Positions 42,503-52,115 of a stretch of 64,000 bases of DNA are shown here, one piece after another (positions within the stretch are counted from its first letter, which is position 1; each line of letters starts with the position of its first letter). Both the position numbers and the translations under genes were made by a program. The notes under the pieces are model-generated. The model ran no database searches and was not told the origin of the DNA. It saw only the letters and a list, made by a program, of their open reading frames with translations. The DNA is from J027 sp034437655 (GTDB lineage: Bacteria; Chloroflexota; Anaerolineae; Aggregatilineales; J027), in the NCBI GenBank assembly GCA_034437655.1, contig DAOTTU010000001.1:1-64000 (forward strand), in the 5' to 3' direction.

Positions 42503-43236
42503 TCGCTGCTGCATCCACAAAATTTCGCAAACCGCTCCTCGTCACCATTGCGCCAGAAACCCTGGGCTTTGCGTTTGGCGAGGAGTTTTTTCACCTGTTC
42601 CGGCGGCAGGTCGGGCCCACCGCCTAGCTGTTGCACCTGAAAGATAATCTTCGCAGTATATTCCAGATATTCTAAACGTTCATACGCCGACCATACATCT
42701 GTCGCGGCTGTCAGTGACCCGTGATAGGCCAGCACAATCGCGTCGTGTTCTTTGATCAAGTCGCGGATGGCATCGCTATTTTCGGTGCTAGAGGGCGTCG
42801 AATAAGGCGCAGTCGGCACCAACCCCAGTTCCACAACCGCTTCTGGCACCAAACAACGTTGCAAACTAATCCCCGCGACACTCAACGCCACCGTGACGGG
42901 TGGGTGCGCGTGAACCACCGCATGTAGATCATCGCGCTGGCGATAGACTTCAAGGTGCATGGCCAGTTCCGAGGTGGGTTGCAGGTCAGCATTTTCGGGC
43001 GTTGTGGGCCCAATCTTTTCGCCCTGCATATTCACAATGATAAGCTGCCCGGGCGACATGAAGCCCTTTGCCAGTCCGGAAGGTGTTGCTAAAATGCGGT
43101 TTGCGTCCAGGCGTACAGAAACATTGCCCGCCGCGCCATCAATCATGCGGAACTGATGCAATAAGCGCCCTATTTTGCAAATCATCTCGCGGAGTTGTTG
43201 CTCATGCGTGGAAGGTTTATGCTCAGTCACGTGCAT
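42499..43236 (-). CDS. Class II aldolase/adducin family protein
   Basis: This 245-residue protein resembles L-fuculose-phosphate aldolase and methylthioribulose-phosphate dehydratase relatives. G-N-V-S-V-R, P-T-S-E-L-A-M-H and H-A-H-P-P-V-T with a later Y-H-G-S supply the zinc-binding histidines and glutamate. The start is taken as ATG 43234-43236, next to an adjacent GTG. The C-terminal R-F-A-K-F-C-G-C extension is unusual. Substrate cannot be assigned. Confidence 0.75.
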   Translation of the reverse strand: MHVTEHKPSTHEQQLREMICKIGRLLHQFRMIDGAAGNVSVRLDANRILATPSGLAKGFMSPGQLIIVNMQGEKIGPTTPENADLQPTSELAMHLEVYRQRDDLHAVVHAHPPVTVALSVAGISLQRCLVPEAVVELGLVPTAPYSTPSSTENSDAIRDLIKEHDAIVLAYHGSLTAATDVWSAYERLEYLEYTAKIIFQVQQLGGGPDLPPEQVKKLLAKRKAQGFWRNGDEERFAKFCGCSSD

Positions 43237-43256
43237 CACAGGTATTCATCCTCATC

Positions 43257-43832
43257 ATGTTGACCTATCTAGAAGCCGGCCCCGGCCTCGCTATTGTGAT
43301 GTGGATTCAGTCGCGCCGCAACCCGTGGTCCGACCGAATAGCGCGTGCCTTGAATGTTTTGGGTCACCCCGCCGTCAGCGCAACGCTAATTTCTGCCTAT
43401 GCCCGCCAGCAGGGAAATTTACCACTGGTGACCAGAGTGCGACGGGTCACCGTCTGGCAACTGGTCATTATCTACGGTCTGAAGCTGATCTTGCGCCGGC
43501 CGCGCCCGCACCTTGCCCGTCCAGAGCAGGTCACAGGCCTGGTCTGGCAACCCGGCTACGGCATCCTCAGCGGGCACGTGATGGGGGCGCTGGTGTATGG
43601 ACTAATTATCGCCCAAACATCCGAGCAACGCGCACTGATAACAGCAACAGGTGCTTACACTGTTTTGGTCGCCTGGGCCCGGATGTACCTGGGCGTGCAT
43701 TATCCTCAAGATGTGGTCATTGGCGCAGCGTTGGGGTTGCTCATCATTTTACATTATGAGCGTACCAGCCACCCGCCACGCCCCGACCAGATAGTGACGC
43801 ACCTTAGACTTCCCAGATGGTGTCGCCGTTGA
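43257..43832 (+). CDS. PAP2-type membrane phosphatase
   Basis: This 191-residue membrane protein has the three phosphatase motifs of the PAP2 superfamily: K-L-I-L-R-R-P-R-P, S-G-H, and R-M-Y-L-G-V-H-Y-P-Q-D. Typical substrates are phosphatidic acid or undecaprenyl pyrophosphate. The ATG at 43257 begins just before the first helix; the longer frame runs through the divergent gene and is rejected. Its 3' end overlaps the convergent receiver gene by 29 bp. Confidence 0.8.
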   Translation: MLTYLEAGPGLAIVMWIQSRRNPWSDRIARALNVLGHPAVSATLISAYARQQGNLPLVTRVRRVTVWQLVIIYGLKLILRRPRPHLARPEQVTGLVWQPGYGILSGHVMGALVYGLIIAQTSEQRALITATGAYTVLVAWARMYLGVHYPQDVVIGAALGLLIILHYERTSHPPRPDQIVTHLRLPRWCRR

Positions 43833-44190
43833 GGATTTGTTCAAGGTTACGCTGAAACTGCTGCGCGTTGAGTGGCTTACCAAGAAAGCCATCAAAGCCA
43901 GCTTGCCGCGCCCGGTCAATTTCGCTGATATGGACGCTGTAGGCAACAATGGGCGTGTTATTCAGCAACGGGTTGTCACGCAACACGGCGAAGATGTCAA
44001 AGCCATCATAGTTCGGAAATTCGAGGTCCAGGAAGATCACCGACGGTACCCCTACCGCGTCGATGGTCTCCTCAACAGCCTGAGGTGATTCGATAGCAAC
44101 AGTTTTTACACCATGTTGCTCCAGTAGTGTTAACAACACGTCATTGTTCAACGGGTTGTCGTCGATAACGAGTGCAGAGTAGCCTGTCAT
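43804..44190 (-). CDS. Stand-alone response-regulator receiver (array member 3)
   Basis: This 128-residue receiver domain has no output domain. Acidic pair D-D near the N-terminus, phosphoacceptor in F-L-D-L-E-F-P, S in A-Y-S-V-H and K in G-K-P-L are all present. The ATG at 44188-44190 follows GGGGTATAATT. It ends in G-D-T-I-W-E-V, like the other two receivers of the array. It would relay phosphate or regulate by protein contact. Confidence 0.85.
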   Translation of the reverse strand: MTGYSALVIDDNPLNNDVLLTLLEQHGVKTVAIESPQAVEETIDAVGVPSVIFLDLEFPNYDGFDIFAVLRDNPLLNNTPIVAYSVHISEIDRARQAGFDGFLGKPLNAQQFQRNLEQILNGDTIWEV

Positions 44191-44215
44191 AATTATACCC
44201 CTTGTCCAAAAAAGG

Positions 44216-44623
44216 TTAGTTCGCAAACCAGACGACTTCACCCTCAATAAGCGCCTTAATTTGCTGTGGAAAATCGATCAAGCTAATCGGTTTGCTGATA
44301 AAACCCGAAAAGCCATAGGCGCGTGCCTTAGACATTTCTATCGAGGGATCAGCAGCAGAAAGTGCAACAATCGGGACTGCATTAAAATGTTCGTCCTCTC
44401 GAATTGCATTAAAAATGTCGTAGCCAGAAACGTTGTCGGGCAGCATCAAGTCCAGCAAGATGAGGTCTACCGGAGCGAAGTCATGCAACCGTCGCAGGGC
44501 GTCGTCAGTTCCCCAACGTTCAAAACGCATTGAGGCCCCATGTTGTTCCAGCACGAGCTGTACCAACGAACGATTGGTAAGGTCGTCTTCTACGTAAAAT
44601 ATACGTTTGCCTTTAAGTAACAC
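44216..44623 (-). CDS. Stand-alone response-regulator receiver (array member 2)
   Basis: This 135-residue single receiver domain has V-E-D-D, L-L-D-L-M-L-P with the phosphoacceptor Asp, A-L-S-A-A and S-K-P-I. GTG at 44621-44623 is the likely start, with AAAGGAG nine bases upstream. It ends in G-E-V-V-W-F-A-N. It is 25 bp from the next receiver. Confidence 0.85.
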   Translation of the reverse strand: MLLKGKRIFYVEDDLTNRSLVQLVLEQHGASMRFERWGTDDALRRLHDFAPVDLILLDLMLPDNVSGYDIFNAIREDEHFNAVPIVALSAADPSIEMSKARAYGFSGFISKPISLIDFPQQIKALIEGEVVWFAN

Positions 44624-44670
44624 CAGTTGATTTCTCCTTTACTGGTTGAGTTTGACTGTATGTAGTGAGC

Positions 44671-45249
44671 CTATTGCAACGTCAGCATCATGACTGCTTC
44701 ACGAGCAGCCGTCCGGACATGCGGGTTCATATGCTGGGTAAACGGCTGGATAAAGACCACAGCACGATTATCACCGAGGGCCGCGAGTGCGTCCATGACT
44801 TGCGTTTGTACTGAAATTGAGTGTGTATAGCGCAATACTGCAATCAGCGTGTGCAGTGCTTCTTGTCGTTGTTGTTGACGAATGTAGCCAATGATACGCA
44901 TCTGAACAGTAGGAATGGCATAAGGCAATGCTTTCAGGAGTGTTTGCGTAGTTGTATTGCAACGATTTCTTTCAAGGTATTCGAAGACCAGATGCCCGAT
45001 CATCGGGTGCGATGAAGTCAACATGTCATGCAGCAATCGGTCGTCAATACAGTCCATATGTTCAAGAAAAAGCTGGGCGGATTCGTAGCTCTGATAGCCG
45101 CGATGTTGCTGAATTGACGCAATCAGGCGTCCTTGGATACTGTCCAGGCTATATGCAGCCAACCGTTGCCGGGCTGCTTCTCGCACAGAAAATTCGGGGC
45201 TGTCAAGATACGTAAACAGCTCATCCAGTTGTTTTTCTTGATCGGTCAT
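44671..45249 (-). CDS. HEAT-repeat-like protein in the signalling array
   Basis: This 192-residue all-helical protein contains HEAT-like repeats, for example S-V-R-E-A-A-R-Q-R-L and P-H-V-R-T-A-A-R-E-A-V, spaced over the length. It has no catalytic motif. The ATG at 45247-45249 is chosen because the upstream extension overlaps the receiver gene. It lies between receivers 1 and 2, so it may act as a scaffold or output adaptor for the phosphorelay, which is inference. Confidence 0.65.
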   Translation of the reverse strand: MTDQEKQLDELFTYLDSPEFSVREAARQRLAAYSLDSIQGRLIASIQQHRGYQSYESAQLFLEHMDCIDDRLLHDMLTSSHPMIGHLVFEYLERNRCNTTTQTLLKALPYAIPTVQMRIIGYIRQQQRQEALHTLIAVLRYTHSISVQTQVMDALAALGDNRAVVFIQPFTQHMNPHVRTAAREAVMMLTLQ

Positions 45250-45256
45250 TGTTCTC

Positions 45257-45667
45257 TCAATCACCAATGTGCCAAACATGTTCACCTCTCACAATGCGCT
45301 CAATCAAGGACGGGAACTCCTGTACGCTCAGCGGCTTGGCAATTGCACCATCAAAGCCACTTTCACGCAGTTGCTCAACCTCTTCGTTCATCACACTAGC
45401 AGTGAGCGCCACAATCTTCGAGTTTTGTAACGTTTCCAACGCACGGAGCTGGCGTAGCATTTCAAAGCCATCAATCGGCTTGACGTGAATATCCAACAAA
45501 ATGATTGTTGGGGATGGTTGCAATGCCTGTACCCGCTGAACAAAGTCCGCGCTGTCTGCAAGCATCACCAGCGAGTCGGCCTCAATGATGTTATCGACAA
45601 GCATCTGCATCACATCACGGCTCAGTGGGTCGTCTTCCACATAGAGAATATGCTCATGAATGGGCAT
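45257..45667 (-). CDS. Stand-alone response-regulator receiver (array member 1)
   Basis: This 136-residue receiver has E-D-D, L-L-D-I-H-V with the phosphoacceptor, A-L-T-A-S and A-K-P-L. It ends in G-E-H-V-W-H-I-G-D. Its start lies inside the end of the histidine-kinase gene (14-bp overlap), so it is the probable direct partner of that kinase. Confidence 0.87.
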   Translation of the reverse strand: MPIHEHILYVEDDPLSRDVMQMLVDNIIEADSLVMLADSADFVQRVQALQPSPTIILLDIHVKPIDGFEMLRQLRALETLQNSKIVALTASVMNEEVEQLRESGFDGAIAKPLSVQEFPSLIERIVRGEHVWHIGD

Positions 45668-47573
45668 GGGTTGTCACCTTCACATTCACACTATCAATCA
45701 TTTGCAGCAATTCTTCAGAATGGGCCGGCAAATCAACATAGAATGTCGTGCCCGCGCCAATTTCACTTTCAACCCATAATTTGCCACCATGCGCTTCAAC
45801 CAGCCGCTTGGTAATCGGGAGCCCCAGGCCGGTGCCCCCGGCATGACGAATTCCGGTTTCGGTTTGCTGGAAGGGTTCGAAAACGATGGGCATATCTTCA
45901 GCAGCAATACCGGGGCCGGAATCTTCGACAATGAAGCGCACACGATCATCGTGCCGGAACACGCGCAACTTTACCCCACCTTGCTCGGTGAATTTGATGG
46001 CGTTTGAAAGCAGATTTAGCAACACCTGACGAATACGTCGTTTGTCCCCAACAATGGTCGGCAGGTCGTCTTCAATCTCCTGTGTGAACGCAATATCTTT
46101 GTTCCGTACGAGGCTGTTTGCCGACGCCACAACTGTTGAAAGTTCCTGTTTGAGGTCAACGTCGTCTTCAATGAACAAGCGCATCATCCCGGCTTCAATC
46201 TTCGTAATGTCCAGAATGTCATTGATCAATGACAGCAGGTGGCGTCCGCTGGAAAGGGCTTTTGCCAATGCATCTTTCTGCTTATCGGTGACGGGGCCGA
46301 GCATTCCCATATGCAGAAACTCGGTGAAGTTGAGGATGGCGTTTAGTGGGGTGCGCAGCTCATGGCTCATGCTGGCGAGGAATTGGCTTTTCATCGTGTC
46401 CAGCGTGCGGAGTTCTTCAGCAATTTCGACCTGTTCGGCATAGAGACGGCTACGTTCAGTAGCAGCGGCGGCGAGATCACCAACCGCCTGAATCAGCTCA
46501 CGTTCAAATTCTGTAAAGCGGCGTTGGGTGCGGCTGGCGAAAGTCAACGCGCCGATTGTGCGGTCACCGAGGTCAAAGTCATAGCTCAGTACTGCTTGTA
46601 GGTCAAGGTGTTTGAAATTCTGCAAAACGTCCGGCTGGTCAGCAAGCTGCGTATTGACATCTTCAATAACCAGCAGGCCCGTATGATCAGGAGAAGCACC
46701 CGTTAACGGGATGCGCAGTGAGGTTACTTCGGCTTTGGTCTGGTGCGGCTGCAACATCGCGACCGCTTCGAGGTAAGTTGCCTCTTTGGCGTCATGGTTC
46801 TCAAAAATATTCAGCGCAATCAAGTAGTCAACCGTACCGATTTCCTGAACGATTGCTTCAAGAATTTCGGTGTAGGTTGTGGCGGCGTTGGTCGTCCGTC
46901 CAATGTTCGAGAGCGTTTCCGCGAAATTGCGGTTTTCCTCTAACTCACGGGTACGGTCAGCAACACGGGTTTCAAGCTGCTGATTGAGGTTTTCAAGGGC
47001 AACGGCGCTGTGCTGGGCATGGATGAGGCTTTGTTGCAGGGTATCAATGATGAGGCGCAAGATGACAATAGCGCCAATCAGGTAGGCGGTGATGTAGGTG
47101 ATGCTGCTAAATTCTTTTGATTCACTGAGTACCATCGAATGGCTTGCAATGCCTGTACTGGCTGCAATGTAGAGCCACCACACGCAAAAAATCGACAGAG
47201 TGCCGTATAGTAGTACCCCGCGTTGCCCAATCAGCAAGCCCGCCATCAACATCACGATGGTAAAGCCAAAAATACCCGGGTCTACGATGCCCCTGCCATT
47301 ATACGCAAAGATGGTCAGGGCTATCATCAGTGACACAGGGATCAGATGTACTGCGACCTGCAACTGTTCGCGATGCGTCATCAACAGGGTTAAGAACCCG
47401 ACGCCAATCAAAGCAACGGCGGCAAGACGATTGTACGGATTTTGAACCTGTACCATGACCACGCTCAATGCAAAAAACGTGAACACAATGTTGCGCAAAT
47501 AGTGCTTAAGGCGTTCGTTATCCTGTAAAACAGTTTGTTGATTGGTCGGGAATGCAGTTGTAGCGGTCGTCAT
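45654..47573 (-). CDS. Membrane sensor histidine kinase with GAF domain
   Basis: This 639-residue kinase has about six membrane helices (25-180), a coiled coil (185-215), a GAF-like domain (about 220-375), a HisKA domain with the phosphorylated H404 in S-M-S-H-E-L-R-T-P-L-N-A, and a HATPase domain with N-A-I-K-F-T, D-S-G-P-G-I and G-T-G-L-G-L-P. The membrane part has no long extracytoplasmic loop, so it may sense within the bilayer or through GAF. It lies between a NarL-type regulator gene and three receivers. Confidence 0.9.
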   Translation of the reverse strand: MTTATTAFPTNQQTVLQDNERLKHYLRNIVFTFFALSVVMVQVQNPYNRLAAVALIGVGFLTLLMTHREQLQVAVHLIPVSLMIALTIFAYNGRGIVDPGIFGFTIVMLMAGLLIGQRGVLLYGTLSIFCVWWLYIAASTGIASHSMVLSESKEFSSITYITAYLIGAIVILRLIIDTLQQSLIHAQHSAVALENLNQQLETRVADRTRELEENRNFAETLSNIGRTTNAATTYTEILEAIVQEIGTVDYLIALNIFENHDAKEATYLEAVAMLQPHQTKAEVTSLRIPLTGASPDHTGLLVIEDVNTQLADQPDVLQNFKHLDLQAVLSYDFDLGDRTIGALTFASRTQRRFTEFERELIQAVGDLAAAATERSRLYAEQVEIAEELRTLDTMKSQFLASMSHELRTPLNAILNFTEFLHMGMLGPVTDKQKDALAKALSSGRHLLSLINDILDITKIEAGMMRLFIEDDVDLKQELSTVVASANSLVRNKDIAFTQEIEDDLPTIVGDKRRIRQVLLNLLSNAIKFTEQGGVKLRVFRHDDRVRFIVEDSGPGIAAEDMPIVFEPFQQTETGIRHAGGTGLGLPITKRLVEAHGGKLWVESEIGAGTTFYVDLPAHSEELLQMIDSVNVKVTTHAHS

Positions 47574-47695
47574 TGGAAAGGCCTATCTGTCTTTACTCAT
47601 TTGCCAGCGTTGTTATCAGTATAACGCGCCGCAAGGGGCTATAACGCTGTACAAAGAGAGGGTTTTGCTACTGGCCAATCGGACAGGTAAGCCAG

Positions 47696-48334
47696 CTAGA
47701 CCAATCCTGTTTTCGCCGCGATGACGATGGCCTCGGCACGGGTTTCGACTTGCATCTTGCGTAGAATGTTGCTGAGGTGGAATTTGACCGTGGACGGGCT
47801 GATGAAAAGTTCGCTTGCAATCTGTGGGTTCGTCATGCCGGACGCAACCAACCGTAGCACCTCAAGTTCACGCTCAGTCAACTCAAATTCGGGTACGAGT
47901 GTGGTTTCGGGGGTACGCACAAAGAGGTCACGTGTACTGGCCGGAAGTACGGTGTTGCCATCCACCACAGATCGGATTGCACTAACGAGGCTACGCGCGA
48001 TGGTGTCTTTGGGAATATAGCTGACAGCGCCTTTACGCAGCATCTCACGGATACTTTGATCGTCGTCATAGCTAGACAGTGCCAGAATCATAATGTCGGG
48101 GAACTGCTGATGGATCAGATGTGTGGCCTCAATGCCGTTCATACCCGCCATCACAACATCCATCAACACGATTTGTGGTTGCAGGGTTTCACAAAGCAAA
48201 AGCGCTTCATCACCGCTGCTGCCGTGCCCGACAATTTCAAAGCTACTGTCAACAGAGAGGGCCAACTCAACAGCCTCGTGAATGTGGCGATGATCATCTA
48301 CAATTAGAATACGAATAGGCGATTGTGTACTCAT
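47696..48334 (-). CDS. NarL/LuxR-type response regulator
   Basis: This 212-residue regulator has a receiver domain (V-D-D-H at the N-terminus, L-M-D-V-V-M phosphoacceptor) and a LuxR-type helix-turn-helix (L-T-E-R-E-L-E-V-L-R-L-V-A-S-G and S-P-S-T-V-K-F-H-L). The ATG at 48332-48334 is preferred to a GTG three codons upstream. It is 122 bp upstream of the kinase on the same strand and is the only DNA-binding output in the array. Confidence 0.9.
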   Translation of the reverse strand: MSTQSPIRILIVDDHRHIHEAVELALSVDSSFEIVGHGSSGDEALLLCETLQPQIVLMDVVMAGMNGIEATHLIHQQFPDIMILALSSYDDDQSIREMLRKGAVSYIPKDTIARSLVSAIRSVVDGNTVLPASTRDLFVRTPETTLVPEFELTERELEVLRLVASGMTNPQIASELFISPSTVKFHLSNILRKMQVETRAEAIVIAAKTGLV

Positions 48335-48431
48335 CTTTAGCACTATTATGTCGTATCAATTATCTATAGTATCAGCGGAAACGATGACAATTGCAAACCT
48401 GTTCTTCAAGTTCGTCAGGTGACCAAAGCCC

Positions 48432-49529
48432 ATGCGTCTAACTGTTTTCTTAGAACTCAAGGGGTCGCTACAACGATGGGCAGCGTATGGACTTTTATCT
48501 CGAGAATTAGCACTCTACACCGAATTGTACACGCAATTTGGTGTTCACACGACATTCGTTTCGTATGGAACTACCGGTGATCAAGCCATCATTGCACCAT
48601 ACGCAGGGCTAGCAGTACGTTGTAATGCCCGGGGGTTGCCAGCACGGATGTATCAACGTTTTATCCACCTGATTCACGCGCCAACGCTGCGCCGCACTGA
48701 CCTCATCAAAACAAATCAACATTACGGCAGCAACGTGGCATTACGGGCAGCCCGCTTCTGGCGTAAACCGTTGATTGTGCGTGGCGGCTATGTGTGGTCG
48801 CAGTTTATGGTCAAGCAGTATGGTGTAGATTCACCTGAGGCGCAACATGCTCGTCGTATTGAGACAAGCATCTTTCACCATGCCGACGCCATCGTCCTCA
48901 CTGCCGAACACATGCGCGACTACGTGCAGCAACACTACTCGCCCTCCACCGAGTCAATCATTATCCCTAACTATGTGGACACGACACGCCATCGGCCACT
49001 GGATGTGACAAAAGAGTTTGATGTGGGCTTTGTTGGGCGTCTGGAGTCACAAAAAAACCCTGAACTGCTGTTGCAAGCCATTGCGACTACTGGCTCCTCA
49101 TTGCTTGTCGTCGGTGATGGCACGCTACGAGAGCAGCTACAACGCGACTATGCACACCTGGGGACACAAATTACGTGGCAAGGTACTGTTCCCCATGCAG
49201 CGCTACCCGCGTTGTTGAACCGTTGCCGGGTGTATGTTCTGCCCTCACAGTACGAAGGACACCCTAAAACACTGCTCGAGGCGATGGCCTGTAGTTTACC
49301 TGTCATCGGCACCAACGTCGTCGGGATTCGTGAGGCCATTGAACACGGCGTCACAGGTTGGCTGTGCGAACCAACGCTTGAATCAATTGTATGGGCGTTG
49401 CAAACCGCTCTGCATTCCCCGCAGCGTGCCGAAGTTGGGCACAATGCGCGTCGATATATTCAGGAGCGCATGGCATTAGACATTGTAGCCGCTCAGGAAT
49501 ATGCCCTTTATCAACAGCTATTGAGTTGA
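48432..49529 (+). CDS. Glycosyltransferase family 4 protein
   Basis: This 365-residue GT-B-fold glycosyltransferase has V-G-R-L-E-S-Q-K-N-P-E-L in the linker region and the nucleotide-sugar motif P-S-Q-Y-E-G-H-P-K-T-L-L-E-A-M-A-C with the E-x7-E signature. It would act at the inner membrane face on a lipid- or glycan-linked acceptor. It is divergent from the NarL regulator gene. Sugar specificity is not determinable. Confidence 0.85.
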   Translation: MRLTVFLELKGSLQRWAAYGLLSRELALYTELYTQFGVHTTFVSYGTTGDQAIIAPYAGLAVRCNARGLPARMYQRFIHLIHAPTLRRTDLIKTNQHYGSNVALRAARFWRKPLIVRGGYVWSQFMVKQYGVDSPEAQHARRIETSIFHHADAIVLTAEHMRDYVQQHYSPSTESIIIPNYVDTTRHRPLDVTKEFDVGFVGRLESQKNPELLLQAIATTGSSLLVVGDGTLREQLQRDYAHLGTQITWQGTVPHAALPALLNRCRVYVLPSQYEGHPKTLLEAMACSLPVIGTNVVGIREAIEHGVTGWLCEPTLESIVWALQTALHSPQRAEVGHNARRYIQERMALDIVAAQEYALYQQLLS

Positions 49530-49607
49530 ACGTTGCGCCGCACTCCATTCCTCGGCATACTTACTGGCCAATAGTGTTTTATGTCCTGGCACAGAAGGAA
49601 ATTTATT

Positions 49608-51305
49608 ATGACTGAGCAGCCCACCAAAACCCCGCCCAACACCAACAGCCGTACCCTGGTTGATGGCCCCGAACGCGCCGCCACCCGTGCGATGTTCAAA
49701 GCCATCGGCCTGACCGATGAGGACCTCAAGAAACCACTGGTCGCGATTGCAAATACATGGACCGAAGTCGGCCCCTGTAATTTTCATTTGCGGCGTTTGG
49801 CTGCCAGGGTCAAAGAGGGGATTAAACGCGCTGGCGGGACACCCTTCGAGTTCAACACTGTCAGTATCAGCGATGGCATTACGATGGGTACCGAGGGCAT
49901 GAAAGCCTCGCTCATCAGCCGCGAAGTGATTGCCGACAGCATCGAGTTGGTCACGCGGGCGAACTACTTTGACGGGGTGATTGCGCTCAGTTCTTGCGAC
50001 AAGACCATTCCGGGCACCATTATGGCGCTCATCCGCCTCAATATCCCCTCTTTGATGCTCTATGGTGGCACTATCATGCCCGGCAACTACAACGGCCAGA
50101 AGATGGACATCGTTTCCGTATTTGAAGCCATCGGCAAGTATCAGACAGGCGAAATTGACGAAGACGAACTCCACGCAATCGAGAACGTTTCGTGTCCGGG
50201 ACCGGGGGCGTGTGGCGGACAGTTCACGGCGAACACGATGGCCACCGTCAGCCAGGTGATAGGCATCAGCCCGGTCGGAATGAATGACGTCCCCGCCGAA
50301 GATAAGGAAAAGGAAGACGTTGCGATGCAGGCCGGCGCCATGATGTTGGACCTCATTGAACGCGACATCCGCCCACGTGACATTATTGACCGCAAAGCGT
50401 TGGAAAACGCGGTTGCCATCGCCACGGGGACGGCCGGCAGCACCAATGCGGTTCTCCATCTGCTCGCCTTTGCGCGTGAGGCGGGTGTTGAGTTGACGCT
50501 GGATGACATCGAAGCCATCAGTCAACGCACCCCCGTGATTACCGATATGCGCCCTACCGGGAAATTCGTCGCCGTTGACCTCTACCGAGCCGGCGGTGTC
50601 AAGTTCCTGGCCAAACGGATGCTGGACGGTGGCTTGTTACATGGCGATGTGAAGACAGTCACCGGGCAAACGCTGGCCGAAGAACTCGCCGACGCCACCG
50701 AAACCCCCGGCCAGGAGATTGTCACGACATTGGACGCCCCCAAGAAACCTACCGGCGGTCTGGTGATCCTCAAGGGGAATCTCGCCCCGAATGGTGCGGT
50801 GGTTAAACTCAAAGGCGATGAACCGCAGTACCACAAAGGCCCGGCACGCATCTTTGAATGCGAAGAAGACGCTTTCGCCGCTGTGCAAGCCCAGAAGATC
50901 AAAGCCGGGGATGTCGTCGTTGTGCGTTATGAGGGGCCGGTCGGTGGGCCGGGGATGCGCGAAATGCTACAAGTTACCGCTGCCATTGTTGGTCAAGGAC
51001 TCGGCCGCGATGTGATGCTCCTTACCGATGGGCGGTTCAGTGGCGGCACGCGGGGCTTGATGATCGGGCATATTGCGCCAGAAGCGATGGTCGGTGGCCC
51101 GATTGGTTTGCTGCAAGAAGGTGATATGGTCGAGGTTGATGTCGCGGCCCGCTCACTGAATGTCTTGCTGGACGAGGACGAACTCGAAGCCCGTCGCGCA
51201 CAGTGGCAAGCCCCCGAACCGCATTACGCCTCGGGTGTACTGGCCAAGTATGCTCGCCTGGCCAAGCAAGCCGACGACGGTGCTGTTAGCAACGTCTGGC
51301 TGTAG
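49608..51305 (+). CDS. ilvD: Dihydroxy-acid dehydratase
   Basis: IlvD (565 residues) dehydrates dihydroxy-acids in valine, leucine and isoleucine synthesis. Fe-S ligands lie in S-S-C-D-K-T-I-P-G and S-C-P-G-P-G-A-C-G-G, with a later G-R-F-S-G-G-T-R-G. The ATG at 49608 follows AGAAGGAAAT. No other branched-chain gene lies nearby, so it is a scattered member of the pathway. Confidence 0.94.
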   Translation: MTEQPTKTPPNTNSRTLVDGPERAATRAMFKAIGLTDEDLKKPLVAIANTWTEVGPCNFHLRRLAARVKEGIKRAGGTPFEFNTVSISDGITMGTEGMKASLISREVIADSIELVTRANYFDGVIALSSCDKTIPGTIMALIRLNIPSLMLYGGTIMPGNYNGQKMDIVSVFEAIGKYQTGEIDEDELHAIENVSCPGPGACGGQFTANTMATVSQVIGISPVGMNDVPAEDKEKEDVAMQAGAMMLDLIERDIRPRDIIDRKALENAVAIATGTAGSTNAVLHLLAFAREAGVELTLDDIEAISQRTPVITDMRPTGKFVAVDLYRAGGVKFLAKRMLDGGLLHGDVKTVTGQTLAEELADATETPGQEIVTTLDAPKKPTGGLVILKGNLAPNGAVVKLKGDEPQYHKGPARIFECEEDAFAAVQAQKIKAGDVVVVRYEGPVGGPGMREMLQVTAAIVGQGLGRDVMLLTDGRFSGGTRGLMIGHIAPEAMVGGPIGLLQEGDMVEVDVAARSLNVLLDEDELEARRAQWQAPEPHYASGVLAKYARLAKQADDGAVSNVWL

Positions 51306-51335
51306 ACTGCCAGATCAGATTGGAGCCAAAACGCT

Positions 51336-52076
51336 ATGCCCCATCCCATCTCCGCTGCAAGCCTTTTTGACCTGAACGCGACCGCACTGGCCAGCCTGTT
51401 CGACGGGACAACCTACGCATGGGAGGTTATTCCGCGCATTGGTGAGCTAATTGCCGCTCAATTTGCACAGGGGTTGCCCATTTTTTCCGCCGAAAAACGA
51501 ACAGCCTATCATCCCTCCACCCACTTTGGCGACAAACCGATCTACATCGGGGAAAATGTCACGATTGAACCCGGCGTTTACATTGAAGGGCCGGCGATCA
51601 TTCATAACGGTGCAATGTTGCGTCATGGGGCCTATGTGCGGGCCAATGTCATCCTTGCGCCGGGCGCGATGGTCGGGCACGCGACGGAAATTAAGAACAC
51701 CATCATGCTGGAAGATGCCCACGCCCCCCACTTCGCCTATCTGGGTGATAGTATTCTAGGGCAGCGGGTCAATCTGGGGGCAGGCACAAAGCTCTCTAAC
51801 CTGGCCGTGTCTTCCGCTACAGACCCTGCCACTGGCAAGCGGCCGACCATCCAGATTCCGTTTCAGGGTGAACGGCTGGACACAGGCTTGACCAAATTTG
51901 GCGCAGTGTTGGGCGATGACGTGCAAATCGGCTGCAATGCGGTGACCAACCCCGGCACAGTGATCGGGGCGCGGACATGGGTCTATGCGGTGGCGTCCCT
52001 GGCCAAAGGGTATTATCCGTCGGATAGCGTCATCAAGCTACGGCAAAACGTCGAAATCATAGAAAAGCGCCGCTAA
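51336..52076 (+). CDS. Left-handed beta-helix acyltransferase-like protein
   Basis: This 246-residue hexapeptide-repeat protein resembles the C-terminal acetyltransferase half of GlmU. Repeated I-G-E-N-V-T-I-E-P-G, I-I-H-N-G-A-M-L and V-I-L-A-P-G-A-M-V-G-H turns build the beta-helix. It precedes a phosphohexomutase and a nucleotidyltransferase, so acetylation of an amino-sugar phosphate is plausible; together the three would resemble a split GlmM/GlmU route. The substrate is not proven. Confidence 0.7.
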   Translation: MPHPISAASLFDLNATALASLFDGTTYAWEVIPRIGELIAAQFAQGLPIFSAEKRTAYHPSTHFGDKPIYIGENVTIEPGVYIEGPAIIHNGAMLRHGAYVRANVILAPGAMVGHATEIKNTIMLEDAHAPHFAYLGDSILGQRVNLGAGTKLSNLAVSSATDPATGKRPTIQIPFQGERLDTGLTKFGAVLGDDVQIGCNAVTNPGTVIGARTWVYAVASLAKGYYPSDSVIKLRQNVEIIEKRR

Positions 52077-52115
52077 TATTAGATGGTGCAGTATACAGTA
52101 TACAAAGGACACCCA

